Of a stretch of DNA of 24,013 bases, positions 7,823-15,953 are shown piece after piece. The notes below the pieces were generated by a model. It was not told the origin of the DNA. It made no database searches and saw only the letters and a list, made by a program, of their open reading frames with translations. The position numbers and the translations under genes are program-made. Each line of letters opens with the position of its first letter. The stretch's first letter is position 1. Source of the stretch: Actinomycetes bacterium (GTDB taxonomy: Bacteria > Actinomycetota > Acidimicrobiia > Acidimicrobiales > Acidimicrobiaceae); the NCBI GenBank assembly GCA_021819725.1, contig JAKAQR010000042.1, positions 1 to 24,013 on the forward strand. The letters run 5' to 3'.

Positions 7823-8779
7823 ATGCCTACCCTTGTTGCCATCTTGTTGACCAGAGTCAAACGGAGCCAGGTTATCGTCTTGCTGGTCGCATCCTTGGTA
7901 TGCGTGGTCGCGGGTGCTATTGCCTTTGCAGCCACCCAGCACGTTAGCTTTGGGATCGGTCTGTACTGGGCGATCACGACAGCGACGACAGTCGGTTATG
8001 GTGATGTTACCCCGCACAACACCGTGGGGAGGGTCATTGCGATTCTCGAGATGGTGACGGCGATCCCACTCTTTGGTGCTGCCTTCGCATTCTTGGCGGC
8101 TGCGCTGACCGCGACGAGGCTCGCTAAGCTCTTGCACATGGAGGATGGACCGCCACGAGGTAGCTTTGTCGCGATCTACGGTATGCATGATGCGGTGCGC
8201 AGGATCGCCCAGGAGGTAGCTCAGGCGGGCGAACGTGTCGTAGTGGTCGCCGATAGCAACCTCGAGAGCCTTCCGATGACGGTCGAGACCATCAAGGGTG
8301 ACCCAACCCTCGAGGCGGTGCTTCGGCGTTCAGAGCCCGAGCGCGCCTCTCGTCTCTTGATTGCGGTCGAGGACGAGAAGGATGCGCTACTGATTGCTGT
8401 CATGTTGCGGCACCTTGCGCCTTCAGTCCCGATGATTGCGGTAGCGAACTCGTCACGGATAGCAACCGCGCTTACCGACCTCGGAGTAGAGACTACAGTT
8501 TCGGTAGAGGATCTGCTGGGGCACACGCTCGCCAAGAGCATCGAGACTCCTCACGCCGGCGACCTCCTGCTTGAGATGGTGCGATCTCCAGATGTGATCT
8601 TTAGCGAGCTTGCTCCTCCAGTCGCGCTGGTGGGACGTACGCTGAGCCAAGCTCGGTCTCTCGAAGAAGGCCTGCTCCTAGGTGTCGTCAAGGATGGCCA
8701 GGTCCACATGGGTATCTCTACGGATCCAACGATCGAGGCTCAAGACGCTATCTTAGTGCTGCGAAGGCGGGAGAGGTGA
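7823..8779 (+). CDS. Potassium channel with RCK (TrkA-N/TrkA-C) domains
   Basis: Protein of 318 residues. Two transmembrane helices (about 17-37 and 68-95) flank a pore loop with the canonical selectivity filter TVGYGD (residues 56-61), so it is a 2TM channel of the MthK/Kch type. The cytoplasmic part has a TrkA-N/RCK Rossmann domain (about 112-225), somewhat degenerate in its nucleotide-binding glycines (FVAIYGMHDAVRRIAQEV), and then a TrkA-C domain (about 240-318) ending GISTDPTIEAQDAILVLRR. Such channels open for K+ in response to ligands or ions bound by the RCK ring. The gene is 42 bases after the TraG-like gene and ends the plus-strand run, converging on the next gene. Confidence 0.93.
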   Translation: MPTLVAILLTRVKRSQVIVLLVASLVCVVAGAIAFAATQHVSFGIGLYWAITTATTVGYGDVTPHNTVGRVIAILEMVTAIPLFGAAFAFLAAALTATRLAKLLHMEDGPPRGSFVAIYGMHDAVRRIAQEVAQAGERVVVVADSNLESLPMTVETIKGDPTLEAVLRRSEPERASRLLIAVEDEKDALLIAVMLRHLAPSVPMIAVANSSRIATALTDLGVETTVSVEDLLGHTLAKSIETPHAGDLLLEMVRSPDVIFSELAPPVALVGRTLSQARSLEEGLLLGVVKDGQVHMGISTDPTIEAQDAILVLRRRER

Positions 8780-8809
8780 TCGAGAGCGCTCGTGCACGGT
8801 TTAGTGGGT

Positions 8810-9598
8810 TCAAGTTGCGTCGAGGTCGGCCAGAATGGCGATTGACGTAATGACAAAGACGGCACCGGGGGTGTTCGCCCATGTTCGCCAGCCGTGAGCG
8901 ATCTCGCTGAGTTCAGTTTCGTTGGCGAGCCCTAGTCGGAGTGCTTCGCTCGCATATGTCGAATGGAGAACCCTGTCGGCCCAGGAGCTTGCCCACCATT
9001 GGAGAAGTTCGGGAGTGGCATACGTCCAGCAGATCGTGTGAACCGAGTGTTTGGGCAAACCGCACTCGATAGCGAGTTCACTGAGCTGCCTCCCGATGTT
9101 GGGGTTTACGTGGTTGTTCGAGGCGATCTGTTGGTAGATCGCCATCCATTGCGTGAGCAGCGGTGAGGTGGGCCACCATAACATCTTGTCGTAATCGGCA
9201 TCAGCAAAGGCGACATGCCGGCGGGCGACTCTCGCCATCTCTGAGACCGCACGAGCTGGGTAGCGCAAGTGTTGAAGCACCTGATGGGCATGGACGATGT
9301 CAAAGCTTCGGCTAGCAAACGGTAGTTGGTATGCGTCTGCAACGATGCCAATGACACCACTGTCGTGGCCGGCAGCCTCGTTGACGATCGCGGTCGTGCG
9401 ATCGACCGCGACGACGCTCCCCTCTGGTACAAGTTGCACGAAGTCCCTGGTAATTGTCCCAGCGCCAGCCCCGACGTCGAGGATGCGATCGCTGGCGCGA
9501 AGGGATGCAAGTAAATAGGGAGCCGAGTTGCTCGCGCTGCGCCAGCGATGCGATGCGAGCACGCTGTCGTCATGTCCATGAATATAGGTGTCAGCCAA
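8810..9598 (-). CDS. Class I SAM-dependent methyltransferase (UbiE-like fold)
   Basis: Protein of 262 residues. The N-terminus (MADTYIHGHDDSVLASHRWRSASNSAPYLL) is typical of a widespread methyltransferase subfamily. Motif I is ILDVGAGAGTITRDF (39-53), then GSVVAVDRTTAIVNEA, and motif IV and post-motif are RSFDIVHAHQVLQHLRYPARAVSEMARVARRHVAFADADYDKMLWWP. The substrate cannot be told from sequence. The start is TTG, preceded by GGGGGC three bases upstream. It sits just downstream of the dimethylformamidase-like gene on the same strand with about 50 bases between. Confidence 0.88.
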   Translation of the reverse strand: MADTYIHGHDDSVLASHRWRSASNSAPYLLASLRASDRILDVGAGAGTITRDFVQLVPEGSVVAVDRTTAIVNEAAGHDSGVIGIVADAYQLPFASRSFDIVHAHQVLQHLRYPARAVSEMARVARRHVAFADADYDKMLWWPTSPLLTQWMAIYQQIASNNHVNPNIGRQLSELAIECGLPKHSVHTICWTYATPELLQWWASSWADRVLHSTYASEALRLGLANETELSEIAHGWRTWANTPGAVFVITSIAILADLDAT

Positions 9599-9651
9599 TT
9601 TGCCCCCACTAAAGGCTAGGTGTCACAGAGATCATCGATCGAAGTCGGATT

Positions 9652-11274
9652 CTAGGGGTAATATGTGGACCAATTGGCGACCGATGGATTGGTGATCCCG
9701 CTTGGACCGGCTCCGAAGAGCTTGAGGATGTTCCCAGTCATGATTCGAACGAGATGGGAAGGACACGAGGACGTGGATGATCCACACGGTTGCATCGCGG
9801 CGATCCAGTTGTTCGTTCCGCTCTCAAAAATCCCGGCCTGGCTGGTTCGATTGGTGACATAGGTGGTATCGGCATACATCTTCTGGTTGTCAAAGCCGAT
9901 GACAACGGGTGAGTGGCTCAGAATTTCGACACCCGGTGGATTGGGGCGCGATGGGTCATAACCATCGAAGTCATATTTCAACAGGTTGGGGATCGTGGAA
10001 CCCTTGGTGAGCCCGGTTCTTGCATAGAGCCATGAGTGGGGGTCGGTGACTACCAAGGGGAAGCTCTGGTTGTTGTTGTAGCCGATATAGGTGTTGCCGA
10101 TGAGTTGAGCAGCCGGAAGATTCGCTGGAGGCTGCCCCCACCAGTTCTGAGTCACCCGGGCATTGTCGACCCCGTAGAGTGGGTCGGCTTGTGGATCGCG
10201 GTAGTTGACGACTTCTAGGTTTGGGCCAAGCGGCGAGGATTGGAGCCGAACCTTACGCAGGATCGGACTAGCGCCGAAGAAGACGAGATTCACCCCCCGG
10301 TTTGCGGCGGCGACCGTATTGGCGCGCATTCGCGTCGACCATTCCTCATCATGGCCAAGCGAGAGCAGCGCCCGGTGTTCGGTGAGGAGGCCTCCGTGGA
10401 CGGTGAGGGTGATATTAGTCCAGTAGGTGACGTTGAGGCCGTGTTTCTCCATGTAACGAACCAACGGGTACTCGTTGGTGAGGAAGTTGGCGGCGCCGTT
10501 GCCGTAGCCGTAAGGGCGGTCAAACGACAGCACCCGCGACCTATTGGGTGGGGGGTAGCCAGGTTCAGGTGTGGCACCCTGGTACAGGTCGTAGCCGCCA
10601 AATGGGTTGAACGCCTGCCAGGTGAACACGGCGTTCATCACGACGTACGTCGCAGTCGAGCTGGGATCCCAGACGGTGAGCGGTATGTAGCTCTGTTGAC
10701 CACCAGAACCTTCGAGTTTGAGGAGGTAGTCTCCCTGGACAAAGGCCTTGGTGATCGTGAAGGTGGTACTGCGTGACCAGTTGCATTGGACCATATACAG
10801 GGGCGCGCTAGCGCCGCAACTTGGTTGGGCGACCCCTCTCAAACGTCGCGACGTCCAGATAAGACGGGCACCGAGGCCTTGGTAGTAGCCCATCCTGAAC
10901 GCCTGGATGCGAAACGTTGGAGCCACCGTTGAAACATAGACGTTGACCGTCTGTCCAAGTCGTGCCTGGGGACGGTTGGTGTAGCCCATGATTGCGCCGG
11001 GGGCTTGGGTGCCTGTGATCTTCCACGCCGAGGTGCCTGGGAGTTTGTTTTGCTCGATTACCCAGCGAGCCTCAACACCGTCTGGGCCGTTGAAGACCGC
11101 TGGGAGGTGATGGGTGACCTTCGGTCGAGTAGATCCCGACCTACTGTCCCTCGACGTCGGCGCTGATCGGCCCAGCACGAAGGTGGCACCCACCACGACA
11201 ATCACGAGCGCCACGATGCCAACGACCATCCGCCTGCGATACGTGATGCGGGTTTGTTGGTGCTTGGCCTTCAA
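9652..11274 (-). CDS. Membrane-anchored protein like the N,N-dimethylformamidase large subunit
   Basis: About 540 residues. A basic N-terminus and one hydrophobic segment (MVVGIVALVIVVVGATFVLG) predict a signal anchor with the rest outside the cytoplasm. The body matches the C-terminal domain of the dimethylformamidase large subunit, an iron amidohydrolase. It has MGYYQGLGARLIW, PPNRSRVLSFDRPYGYG, TNEYPLVRYMEKHGLNVTYWTN and the motif SLGHDEEWSTRMR, whose Glu corresponds to the family's iron ligand. Tyrosines in DRPYGY and downstream are candidate iron ligands. The substrate is probably not dimethylformamide, because most relatives are uncharacterised secreted proteins. Start: the TTG at 11274 has AAGGAGG four bases upstream, whereas the ATG at 11304 has no visible ribosome site. 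Confidence 0.78.
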   Translation of the reverse strand: MKAKHQQTRITYRRRMVVGIVALVIVVVGATFVLGRSAPTSRDSRSGSTRPKVTHHLPAVFNGPDGVEARWVIEQNKLPGTSAWKITGTQAPGAIMGYTNRPQARLGQTVNVYVSTVAPTFRIQAFRMGYYQGLGARLIWTSRRLRGVAQPSCGASAPLYMVQCNWSRSTTFTITKAFVQGDYLLKLEGSGGQQSYIPLTVWDPSSTATYVVMNAVFTWQAFNPFGGYDLYQGATPEPGYPPPNRSRVLSFDRPYGYGNGAANFLTNEYPLVRYMEKHGLNVTYWTNITLTVHGGLLTEHRALLSLGHDEEWSTRMRANTVAAANRGVNLVFFGASPILRKVRLQSSPLGPNLEVVNYRDPQADPLYGVDNARVTQNWWGQPPANLPAAQLIGNTYIGYNNNQSFPLVVTDPHSWLYARTGLTKGSTIPNLLKYDFDGYDPSRPNPPGVEILSHSPVVIGFDNQKMYADTTYVTNRTSQAGIFESGTNNWIAAMQPCGSSTSSCPSHLVRIMTGNILKLFGAGPSGITNPSVANWSTYYP

Positions 11275-11761
11275 TCTGCCTCCTTCGTGTGTGCATTTGG
11301 GCATTGGTCACGTTCAGTCCGGGCCGGGATTTGAGGTTTTTGCGATCTCCAATTGTGTGTTGATAGCGTGACGGCGTCAGTGGCGATACAGAGCAAAGGG
11401 CGATGCAGCATCGAGGTGGTGCTGAGCGCCATTTGGATCTCCAACGCCTTTCCTCCATTCACCATAGGGTCGTCGCACCATAGGACTCGACAGCCGGTGC
11501 GTAGACGGGCTGCGCAACCCACCCTACTTTGTGGTGATCGCCGAGACCTCCACGCCACTGCCACTTTGTCGCTCGAGCGTTCATCCTAGGTTGAGGAACG
11601 GCCGGCAAACGGAACGGACAGTACATCGGAAATACGGGAGGGATCCCCTACAGGGCTACTCCGGCGTGTGATTTGGGAGTCCTCCGGTTCTGGTAGAGCA
11701 CCTGCGGTGTCGTGAGGAGCGTCGTACAGCACGCTCGTCCACGACAAGCCGCTTCGGCGAG
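11275..11761. other. Non-coding stretch between the dimethylformamidase-like gene and the DedA gene
   Basis: No frame here resembles a protein. The left end holds the ribosome site of the dimethylformamidase-like gene, and its promoter must lie further right on the minus strand, but I cannot pick one. The only clear structure is the hairpin at 11709-11745. Two short copies of ACCATAGG occur near 11460-11482. Confidence 0.5.
11709..11745 (-). terminator. Strong hairpin after the DedA gene, possible terminator
   Basis: Nested inverted repeat: GTCGTG (11709-11714) pairs with CACGAC (11740-11745), and GAGCGT (11717-11722) pairs with ACGCTC (11731-11736), with a small internal loop and an 8-nt apical loop. 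It lies about 17 bases past the DedA stop. No T-tract follows on the minus strand, so it may be a non-canonical terminator or an RNA-stabilising 3' hairpin. Confidence 0.45.
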
Positions 11762-12535
11762 CTAACTCGCCTCGTTGTTGGGGTTGTGAACGGCCTTGGC
11801 GTGGGCCAGCTTCGCAAGAGCGGTGAGGTACCCGGTGGGATCATCGTACTCAGACCGGGCTGAGTAGCCAGTGGCTGGCGCCGTTGCGACCTCGCCGGTT
11901 GTGTTCCAAGAACTCGACTGTGCGACGCGCTCATCGTGCGGGTCAGGCTTGGATCGCGGCTGCGACGCTTTGCGGTGCATCAAGAGGAGGACAGCGGCCA
12001 CTACCACGACAACGACGACCACGCCGTAGCCGGCTTCGGATACGGTATGTACCATATGTTGCCACGCTGACCCGACGGAGTACCCCAAGAGGGTGAGCCC
12101 TCCGTCCCAGACCAGTGAGCCCAGTAACGTCAAGATGCCAAACGCAAGTGGGGGAACCTCGGCAAGTCCAGCGGCCAATGCGACAAAGTTGCGCACGACG
12201 GGGAGGAGTCGACTAGCAAAGACGCCCCAGCGGGGATGGCGTTCGTACCACGCTTGCAAGCGGTCGAGTTGGTCTTGATTGACCCGGATAAGGCGCCCAT
12301 AGCGTAGGACGAGGGCACGCCCACCGGTGATGCCAAAGGCCCACGCGATGTAGGCTCCGATAAGTTCGCCCAACGCACCGACTACGACGACCTCGGCGAT
12401 GTTGAAGTGCCCGGTATAGGCCAAGAATCCGGCAAAGCCAAAGGTGAGTTCGGATGACGTGGGAACGCAGGCTGACTGTGCAATCGAAAGGAGAAAAATT
12501 GCCAGGTAGCCCCATGTCGAGATGAGGTGCTCCAT
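11762..12535 (-). CDS. DedA family membrane protein (VTT/SNARE-associated domain)
   Basis: Protein of 257 residues with several transmembrane segments. DedA proteins are linked to undecaprenyl-phosphate or phospholipid flipping and to proton-motive-force homeostasis. Visible family features: the N-terminal re-entrant region SACVPTSSELTFGFAGFLAYTG, GALGELIGAYIAWAFGITGGRALV, the helix with ERHPRWGVFASRLLPVVRNFVALAAGLAEVP (the F-x-R-x-x-P-x-x-R motif) and LGSLVWDGGLTLLGYSVGSAW. The last 65 residues are a polar, probably cytoplasmic tail. A small palindrome (GGCGAG/CTCGCC, 11756-11771) overlaps the stop codon. Confidence 0.92.
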   Translation of the reverse strand: MEHLISTWGYLAIFLLSIAQSACVPTSSELTFGFAGFLAYTGHFNIAEVVVVGALGELIGAYIAWAFGITGGRALVLRYGRLIRVNQDQLDRLQAWYERHPRWGVFASRLLPVVRNFVALAAGLAEVPPLAFGILTLLGSLVWDGGLTLLGYSVGSAWQHMVHTVSEAGYGVVVVVVVVAAVLLLMHRKASQPRSKPDPHDERVAQSSSWNTTGEVATAPATGYSARSEYDDPTGYLTALAKLAHAKAVHNPNNEAS

Positions 12536-13110
12536 AATGACATACGAGGTTAGTGTCGGCGTGTGGCTGGCGCTGTCGTTTTGGCGCCATTGTTAACCCA
12601 ACATTTAGATGTGGACCAGAAAAGCTGGCCAGGACCTGACTACCTAAAGTACCTGCGGGCAATGGGTACGGCTCTGTGGCCAGCTCGCTGTCCTCCGTTT
12701 GACCCAAAGGGACGGTGCCACGGTGAGTCGGTGCGTGTGCACCTTCTACGATTGGCTTGCCGGTCCTGGCCCGCTTGGACTCTGGCCGCGGTCGTTAGCT
12801 CCGGTGCGTCGTCATAACCTTGCATCGGTGATGTTCACAGCCCTACGGTACCTAGCAAGACCAGCTCCGTGGTTGCTCGTGTATTCATTACCCTTCGAGT
12901 CTCGATTCAGGATGAGTGTTGCTGAACAGGCGTTGAGCAGATAGGCTGACAGGGCACGGTTTGTCGGGAGTTCGGTCTACTTGGCTCATACACAGCGCGT
13001 CCAGCGACCGGGTGACCTTAGGTCGATTGTCTCGTAGCCATCCATGTAACAGGGCAAACGTTGTGTCGACCGGTTTGCGTAATCAGATCTCGGGAGTAGC
13101 GGAGGTTTCG
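12536..13110. other. Intergenic region between divergent DedA and glutamine-amidotransferase genes
   Basis: Holds both divergent promoters. Open frames at 12563-12817, 12699-12944 and the upstream extension of the next gene (12961-13110) have no recognisable sequence and no good ribosome site. I do not call genes, tRNAs or riboswitches here. Confidence 0.5.
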
Positions 13111-13803
13111 ATGGTGAGGGTGCTGGTGAGTGCGGGACAGTTGCCGAAGCGTCGTGCTGGGGTGCATGAAGGTTACCTCAATGCACTGTCGCGTCTTGGG
13201 GCCTACGGACTGATGGTGCCGGGCCAGGTTGGTGACCTCAGTGAGTCGGAGATCAAGATGGTCGCCAAGGAGCTCGTGGGGTCGACGGATGCACTGATGC
13301 TGACGGGCGGCGGTGATGTTGACCCCCAACGCTATGGACAGCCGGTGACCTCCGACAAGGTCTATGGCATAGAGCAAAACCGCGATCGGATAGAGTTGGC
13401 GCTCCTCGAGGAGGCGCTGCGCCAAGAGCGCAAGGTGCTCGCGATTTGCCGGGGTATTCAGTTGGTCAACGTGTATTTTGGCGGAACGCTTATCCAGGAT
13501 CTCGAATCGGATGGCAAGCAGAGCCATTCGCTCACTGAGCAGGAGTACGAGTATGCCCATGCGATTTCGATCGTGCAAGATTCGGAGTTGGATCGCCTGA
13601 TTCCGTCGGTCACGCAGGCGAACTCGCTCCATCATCAGGCCGTCGACCGCCCAGGGGATGGTCTTGAAGTGACGGCTGTTGCCGACGATGGGGTGGTGGA
13701 GGCGATGGAGCGGCCTGGGCTGATTGCGGTGCAGTGGCACCCGGAGAGACTGATCGACTTCGATCCGATCCAGCTCAAGCTGTTCGAATGGCTGGTTCGT
13801 TAG
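13111..13803 (+). CDS. Gamma-glutamyl-gamma-aminobutyrate hydrolase-like class I amidotransferase
   Basis: Protein of 230 residues of the peptidase C26/PuuD family. PuuD hydrolyses gamma-glutamyl-GABA in putrescine breakdown; relatives act on other gamma-glutamyl compounds. Seen: LMLTGGGDVDPQRYGQ, which is the family signature for the oxyanion strand, the nucleophile Cys113 in AICRGIQLVNVYFGGTLIQDL, the family histidines in NSLHHQAVDRPG, and His210/Glu212 in AVQWHPE, so the catalytic triad is complete. The frame is open back to 12961, but ATG 13111 has GGAGG six bases upstream and the extension is unlike the family. It may be a stand-alone unit, since the helicase gene follows after a 164-base leader. 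Confidence 0.88.
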   Translation: MVRVLVSAGQLPKRRAGVHEGYLNALSRLGAYGLMVPGQVGDLSESEIKMVAKELVGSTDALMLTGGGDVDPQRYGQPVTSDKVYGIEQNRDRIELALLEEALRQERKVLAICRGIQLVNVYFGGTLIQDLESDGKQSHSLTEQEYEYAHAISIVQDSELDRLIPSVTQANSLHHQAVDRPGDGLEVTAVADDGVVEAMERPGLIAVQWHPERLIDFDPIQLKLFEWLVR

Positions 13804-13883
13804 CGGTTCTCGCGGAAGTTCGCGGATCGGGGGACCGGGAGTGTCCGTCGCCCGTGTAGACTGAACACAGCCTGTTCGGTGGT

Positions 13884-13904
13884 CGAACGGCTTCTGCCCG
13901 TTCG
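13884..13904 (+). promoter_or_regulatory. Hairpin in the 5' leader of the helicase gene
   Basis: CGAACGG (13884-13890) pairs with CCGTTCG (13898-13904), a perfect 7-bp stem with a 7-nt loop. It lies about 65 bases before the TTG start of the helicase gene, in a 164-base gap that also has a possible -10 element (TAGACT, 13857-13862). Structured leaders are common on helicase and cold-shock mRNAs, but a regulatory role here is only suggested. Confidence 0.35.
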
Positions 13905-13967
13905 GGCACGAGGGATGTGGAGTTTCTACGCACGTGGGAGTTCCGCGTGTAAACAGAGGAGACTTCA

Positions 13968-15149
13968 TTGTCCAGTATTTTCGATACCTTGGGCGTCGAT
14001 GCCCAGATTCAAGAGCGCTTGTCTGCAATCGGCATTACGGAACCTACCGCCGTTCAGGCGCAGGCTATTCCGGCGTCATTAGCCGGTCACGATCTTATCG
14101 CCCAGGCTCCAACGGGCTCGGGAAAGACGTTTGCCTTTGGAGTACCGCTAGTGTCATTGCTCGAAGGGGTGCGAGGGCGTGCGGCGGGTCCCTTGGGGCT
14201 CATCCTTGTTCCGACTCGGGAGCTTGCTCAACAGGTGCAAAAGGCGTTGGTGAGTCTCGCTCCGCGCGACTTCTGGGTTATGGCAGTCTACGGGGGAACA
14301 CCCTATGGCAAGCAGATCCAACAACTCAAGCGTGGGGTTGACGTCCTAGTCGCCACGCCGGGTCGATTGATGGATCTTGTCGATCGCCGAGCGGTATCGC
14401 TTGATACCGTCTCGCATGTCGTCCTTGACGAGGTCGACCGGATGGCGGACATGGGTTTTGGACCGGTGGTAGCCGAGATTCTTGGATCGCTGACCTCGCG
14501 CCGTCAGACCGCTTTTTTCTCTGCGACGCTCGATGGTCCCGTGCGCTCGCTGGTTCAGCGTTACCTGAAGGATCCAACGTTTATTACTATCGAGGCTGAT
14601 GAGCCCAAGCTCGAGCACCGTTTCGTGCCGGCCGGTCGATACGAGAAGGCAGCTCTTGTGTCTGATTATGCGCTCGGGCATGGTCCGACGATTGTCTTTT
14701 GCAATACTCGCGACCAGGTTGATCGGCTTGACGACGAGCTTGCCGACCTCGGGATGGAGGCATCAGCGGTACATGGAGGTCTGTCCCAGCGTCAGCGAGA
14801 TGCGGCGCTGCGTAAGTTCTTGACCAAGCGAACGCAGGTGCTGATCGCGACTGACGTGGCTGCCCGTGGGATCCATGTCGACGAGGTTGCTCTCGTGCTG
14901 CATTACGATCTCCCAAATAACTTCACCGATTACCTCCATCGTTCTGGTAGAACGGGTCGTGCTGGCAACACTGGCGTAGTGATCTCGCTCGTGTCCGACC
15001 GTGATCGTTCGAAGGCCCGCTCAATAGAAAATCAGCTTCAGACCGGGGTACCAGGCAATGACGGTGGTTCTTACGGTGGTGGTGGTCGAGGCGGACCCCG
15101 ACGTCCGCGACGACCTGCTCAGCAACAGTATTCACGGAGGTCGCGCTAG
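13968..15149 (+). CDS. DEAD-box-type ATP-dependent RNA helicase (motif II reads DEVD)
   Basis: Protein of 393 residues with both RecA-like helicase domains. Motifs in order: Q motif ITEPTAVQAQAIP (23-35), motif I APTGSGKT (47-54), Ia PTRELAQQ, Ib TPGRLMDL, motif II LDEVDRM (Asp154-Asp157), motif III SAT (185-187), motif IV IVFCNTRDQ, motif V ATDVAARGIHVDEV and motif VI HRSGRTGRAG. The tail (GGSYGGGGRGGPRRPRRPAQQQYSRRSR) is a Gly/Arg-rich RNA-binding extension like those of RhlE or CsdA relatives. Such helicases unwind short RNA duplexes in ribosome assembly and RNA decay. Motif II carries Val where nearly all relatives have Ala. The start is TTG with GAGGAG seven bases upstream. Confidence 0.93.
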   Translation: MSSIFDTLGVDAQIQERLSAIGITEPTAVQAQAIPASLAGHDLIAQAPTGSGKTFAFGVPLVSLLEGVRGRAAGPLGLILVPTRELAQQVQKALVSLAPRDFWVMAVYGGTPYGKQIQQLKRGVDVLVATPGRLMDLVDRRAVSLDTVSHVVLDEVDRMADMGFGPVVAEILGSLTSRRQTAFFSATLDGPVRSLVQRYLKDPTFITIEADEPKLEHRFVPAGRYEKAALVSDYALGHGPTIVFCNTRDQVDRLDDELADLGMEASAVHGGLSQRQRDAALRKFLTKRTQVLIATDVAARGIHVDEVALVLHYDLPNNFTDYLHRSGRTGRAGNTGVVISLVSDRDRSKARSIENQLQTGVPGNDGGSYGGGGRGGPRRPRRPAQQQYSRRSR

Positions 15150-15175
15150 TCTCCGTGTGAGAAGGAGGGTGGACG

Positions 15176-15928
15176 ATGACACTTGAAGCGGTATTCTTTG
15201 ACGTCGATGGAACGATGGCCGAGACAGAGCGTGAGGGTCATCGTGTCGCCTATAACGCCGCGTTCGCGGAGCTTGGCTACCCGGTTCACTGGGATCCAGA
15301 GCTCTACGGCGAGTTGCTCGCCGTTATGGGTGGCAAAGAGCGAATTCAACACTACTGGGCTCAACACCCGGAGCTGCCACTGCTCAGTGATGCGCAGGTT
15401 GAGCGGATTCACTCCGTCAAGGCCCGACACTTTAGCGAACTGATGGAGCATGGTGGCATCGGCTTACGGGTCGGTGTTCGGCGGCTGTTGGATGAACTCA
15501 ATGAGCGCAAGATTCCGGTTTCGATCGCCTCGACGATCACCTTGGAGGGGCTCGATGCACTTTTGCGACACAACCTCGGTGCGCAGTGGCGGGATCGATT
15601 TCGGTTCCTGGGTGTCGGCGACGTTGTCCCTGTCAAGAAGCCGGATCCAGCCATCTATCGTTGGTTGCTCGAACAACACGGGGTAGATCCACGCTCGGTG
15701 GTAACGCTCGAGGACACTCGCGCCGGGCTGTTGGCGAGCGTCGGGGCTGGAATCGCTACGTTGGTGACGCCGAGTGACTATACCAGAGGCCAGGACTTCT
15801 CGGAGGCGGCCTGCGTCGCCTCGAGTCTCGGTGATCCCGGTGATCCCGCACGGTGGCGCCTTGCCTCCGGTGTCGAGGGCAGTGGCCTCATCGACGTGGG
15901 ATTCCTGGAAAAGCTGATAGCGAACTAA
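15176..15928 (+). CDS. HAD-superfamily phosphatase of the CbbY type
   Basis: Protein of 250 residues. The N-terminal motif FFDVDGTMAETEREGHRVAYNAAFAELG gives nucleophile Asp9 and Asp11 of HAD motif I and closely matches CbbY. GGKERIQHYW lies in the cap domain. Motif II is SIASTITLEGLDALL, motif III KKPDPAIYRWLLEQ and motif IV LEDTRAGLLASVGAG. CbbY dephosphorylates xylulose-1,5-bisphosphate, an inhibitory by-product of Rubisco, so a Calvin cycle may exist in this organism; no Rubisco gene is in the window. Beta-phosphoglucomutase-like activity is the alternative. ATG 15176 has GGAGGGTGG just upstream. Confidence 0.85.
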   Translation: MTLEAVFFDVDGTMAETEREGHRVAYNAAFAELGYPVHWDPELYGELLAVMGGKERIQHYWAQHPELPLLSDAQVERIHSVKARHFSELMEHGGIGLRVGVRRLLDELNERKIPVSIASTITLEGLDALLRHNLGAQWRDRFRFLGVGDVVPVKKPDPAIYRWLLEQHGVDPRSVVTLEDTRAGLLASVGAGIATLVTPSDYTRGQDFSEAACVASSLGDPGDPARWRLASGVEGSGLIDVGFLEKLIAN

Positions 15929-15953
15929 CGCTCGTCATTAGACTGGCGCGTGT

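Noticed and set aside
12699..12944. Possible 81-codon gene between DedA and the amidotransferase
   Set aside because: TTG start without ribosome site and no recognisable sequence; left as intergenic.
13018..14028. 336-codon minus-strand ORF
   Set aside because: Antisense to the amidotransferase gene, rich in His/Arg/Pro, no recognisable domain; the plus-strand gene has full catalytic motifs.
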